7,839 bases of DNA from DATFGK01 sp046712825 (GTDB lineage Bacteria > Actinomycetota > AC-67): the NCBI GenBank assembly GCA_046712825.1, contig JBKKCR010000205.1:1-7839 (forward strand), read 5' to 3'. Each line of letters begins with the position of its first letter. Positions within the stretch are counted from its first letter, which is position 1. A program made the position numbers and the translations under genes. Below the pieces are notes generated by a model that saw nothing but the letters and a program-made list of their open reading frames with translations, searched no databases and was not told the origin of the DNA. Of the stretch, positions 6,497-7,839 are shown piece by piece.

Positions 6497-7312
6497 GTGG
6501 AGGCGCTCACCTGGGGGTTCGATCTTGTCGAGGCGGTGCGCTGGCATCCTGACGGCAGCGTCACCTTCTCCGACGCGCTCGCCGGCGGCGTTCATCGCTG
6601 GACCCCTGAGGGAGTTGAGACGGTCCTTCCGAAGCGGCGAGGCGTCGGAGGACTCGCCTTCCACGCCGATGGCGGGCTCGTGGTCGGCGGCCGCGACCTC
6701 GCACACGTCCACGCCGGAGAGACGCGAACGCTGCTCGCGCCGGGAGGTGTCCCCGGCTTCAACGACCTCACGGTCGCGGCGGACGGCGGCGTGTACGCCG
6801 GCGCCTTGCGTTTCCGGCCGTTCGGCGGCGAGGCGGTCGTTCCCGGCGAGGTGTGGCTCCTCCATCCGGACGGGCGCTCCGAAGTCGTGTGTCCCGGGAT
6901 CGACTGGCCCAACGGGATCGGTTTGTCACCGGATGGTTCGTTGCTGTACGTGAGCGACTATCAGAACGCGCGGGTGATGCGCTGCGACGCGTCGGGCACC
7001 GGCGGCGCCGCCGACGTGTTCGCGACCGCACCCGAGGGCTCGACGGACGGGCTCGCCGTCGATGAGGCGGGCGGTGTCTGGGTCGCGCTGGCTCAGGCCG
7101 GCGGCGTGGCGCGGTTCGAGCCCGACGGCTCACTCGACCGCATGCTCGATGTCCCGGCCTCGTTCGTCGCCACGATGTCGTTCGGCGGCGAAGATCTGCG
7201 CGATCTCTATATCGGAACGGCGGACAACTCCGAGCACCCAGACCGGAAGGGAACGCTCTTCTGCACCCGGTCGGATTTTCCGGGACTGCCTCTGCCTCCG
7301 GCCCGGGTTTGA
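6497..7312 (+). CDS. SMP-30/gluconolactonase-like beta-propeller protein
   Basis: A 271-residue member of the SMP-30/gluconolactonase/LRE family, six-bladed beta-propellers that hydrolyse sugar lactones or other esters using a divalent metal. Repeated blade motifs are visible: AVRWHPDGSVTFSD, GLAFHADGGLVVGG, LTVAADGGVYAGA, IGLSPDGSLLYVSD, GLAVDEAGGVWVA. By comparison with regucalcin the metal ligands would be Glu12 (LVEAVRW), Asn139 (WPNGIGLSPDG) and Asp184 (STDGLAVD), with Asn89 (GFNDL) near the substrate; all are present. The C-terminal blade contains LYIGTADNSEHPDRKG. There is no signal peptide, so it is probably cytosolic. I chose the GTG at 6497 because the family homology begins there and a -10-like element lies just upstream; the frame is open to 6353 but would overlap the kinase gene. 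It could supply or process a lactone upstream of the kinase or dehydrogenase, which is inference. Confidence 0.88.
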   Translation: MEALTWGFDLVEAVRWHPDGSVTFSDALAGGVHRWTPEGVETVLPKRRGVGGLAFHADGGLVVGGRDLAHVHAGETRTLLAPGGVPGFNDLTVAADGGVYAGALRFRPFGGEAVVPGEVWLLHPDGRSEVVCPGIDWPNGIGLSPDGSLLYVSDYQNARVMRCDASGTGGAADVFATAPEGSTDGLAVDEAGGVWVALAQAGGVARFEPDGSLDRMLDVPASFVATMSFGGEDLRDLYIGTADNSEHPDRKGTLFCTRSDFPGLPLPPARV

Positions 7313-7339
7313 CGATTTGGCTGCTTTGCTCTCGACTAT
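7309..7339 (+). promoter_or_regulatory. Candidate promoter for the SRPBCC gene
   Basis: TTGACG (7309-7314) overlaps the stop codon of the SMP-30 gene and is a near-consensus -35. GACTAT (7334-7339) is a possible -10 with a long 19-nt spacer; TCGACT (7332-7337) gives 17 nt but a worse match. It could give the SRPBCC gene its own transcript in addition to readthrough. Confidence 0.3.
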
Positions 7340-7371
7340 CGGATAGGAAGCCGGAGTTGGGGGGCAAGACG

Positions 7372-7806
7372 ATGAAGATCGAGCAGGCGATCGTGATCGA
7401 CGCGCCGGCGGACAAGGTGTTCGCGTACGTGTCGGACCTCACCAAGCTCACGGAGTGGGCCCAATTCTCGACAGACGTGCGTCAGACATCCCAGGGGCCG
7501 GTCGGTGTGGGCAGTACGTTCGACACGAGCGGGAAGCAGTTCGGCAAGCACACCGATCACGTGACGGTGACGGAGTACGTGCCGGGCAAGAAGTTCACCG
7601 TCGAGGTGAAGGGCGACGCGGGCGCTTCTCGCAACTGGTTCGAGCTCGCCGATCAGGACGGGTCCACGAAGGTCACGAAGGTTCTGGAGTTCATCAAGCC
7701 GGCGCTGTCCGCGAAGCTCGCGGCGCCGGTGATAAAGCGGATCGCGCCGAAGAATCTCATGAAGGATCTCGTGAAGATCAAGGCCAACATCGAAGGTTCG
7801 GTTTAG
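7372..7806 (+). CDS. SRPBCC-family (START/polyketide-cyclase-like) protein
   Basis: A 144-residue single-domain protein of the SRPBCC (helix-grip) superfamily, Polyketide_cyc2 type. The fold signature is clear: first strand IEQAIVIDAPADKVFAYVSDLTKLTEW (3-29), the central sheet VGVGSTFDTSG and DHVTVTEYVPGKKFTVEV, then WFELADQDGSTKVTKVLEF, and a C-terminal helix rich in Lys and Ala (about 110-140). Such proteins form a hydrophobic cavity that binds lipids, polyketides or other small hydrophobic ligands; many have no known enzymatic role. There is no signal peptide or membrane segment. The ATG at 7372 is preceded by a G-rich run (7360s) rather than a clean Shine-Dalgarno motif. The gene lies 59 bp after the SMP-30 gene on the same strand, so the two may be co-transcribed, but the gap allows an independent promoter. 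Ligand unknown. Confidence 0.82.
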   Translation: MKIEQAIVIDAPADKVFAYVSDLTKLTEWAQFSTDVRQTSQGPVGVGSTFDTSGKQFGKHTDHVTVTEYVPGKKFTVEVKGDAGASRNWFELADQDGSTKVTKVLEFIKPALSAKLAAPVIKRIAPKNLMKDLVKIKANIEGSV

Positions 7807-7839
7807 AGCGCGGGAACCGAGCGGCGCGGGCCGAAGGCC
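7807..7839. other. Right-edge non-coding tail
   Basis: The last 33 bases follow the TAG stop of the SRPBCC gene and are G+C-rich. No complete terminator hairpin or new gene start can be recognised before the window ends. Confidence 0.4.

Noticed and set aside
5602..6552. A 316-codon plus-strand frame opposite the kinase
   Set aside because: Antisense shadow of the PfkB gene; no ribosome binding site or family motif.
1..7839. Mobile element, CRISPR array, phage or defence genes
   Set aside because: I found no transposase, integrase, nuclease, regularly spaced direct repeats or terminal inverted repeats; base composition looks even across the window.

Overview
This is a G+C-rich window (about two-thirds G+C by eye) packed with chromosomal-type genes. 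I see no mobile element, CRISPR array, rRNA or tRNA. GTG and TTG starts, a probable leaderless GTG gene and the protein styles suggest a high-GC actinobacterium or a related environmental lineage. This is an inference; no marker gene is present.

Layout. (1) Positions 1-415, minus strand: the N-terminal 138 residues of a secreted alpha/beta hydrolase that runs off the left edge. (2) Positions 562-2832, plus strand: a 756-residue secreted lipase/esterase-like alpha/beta hydrolase, divergent from the first across a 146-bp gap. (3) Positions 6447 down to 2875, minus strand: a tightly packed four-gene operon, in transcription order a PfkB-family sugar kinase, an NAD(P)-dependent aldehyde dehydrogenase, a five-helix membrane protein with a C-terminal cupredoxin domain, and a VOC/glyoxalase-fold metalloenzyme. 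Junctions are +5, -4 and +5 nt if the VOC gene starts at its GTG. (4) Positions 6497-7312, plus strand: an SMP-30/gluconolactonase-like beta-propeller, divergent from the operon across 49 bp. (5) Positions 7372-7806, plus strand: a small SRPBCC (START-like) protein, 59 bp downstream and possibly with its own promoter.

How the genes may work together. The lactonase-like protein, kinase and aldehyde dehydrogenase are the enzyme types used in oxidative breakdown of sugars or sugar acids, and the VOC enzyme could act on a related small metabolite. The membrane cupredoxin does not fit that scheme well; its tight coupling to the dehydrogenase is the oddest feature here. The two exported hydrolases look like a separate unit for extracytoplasmic ester hydrolysis. 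All substrates are unknown. No single gene is of a wholly new type; the novelty, if any, lies in the combination.
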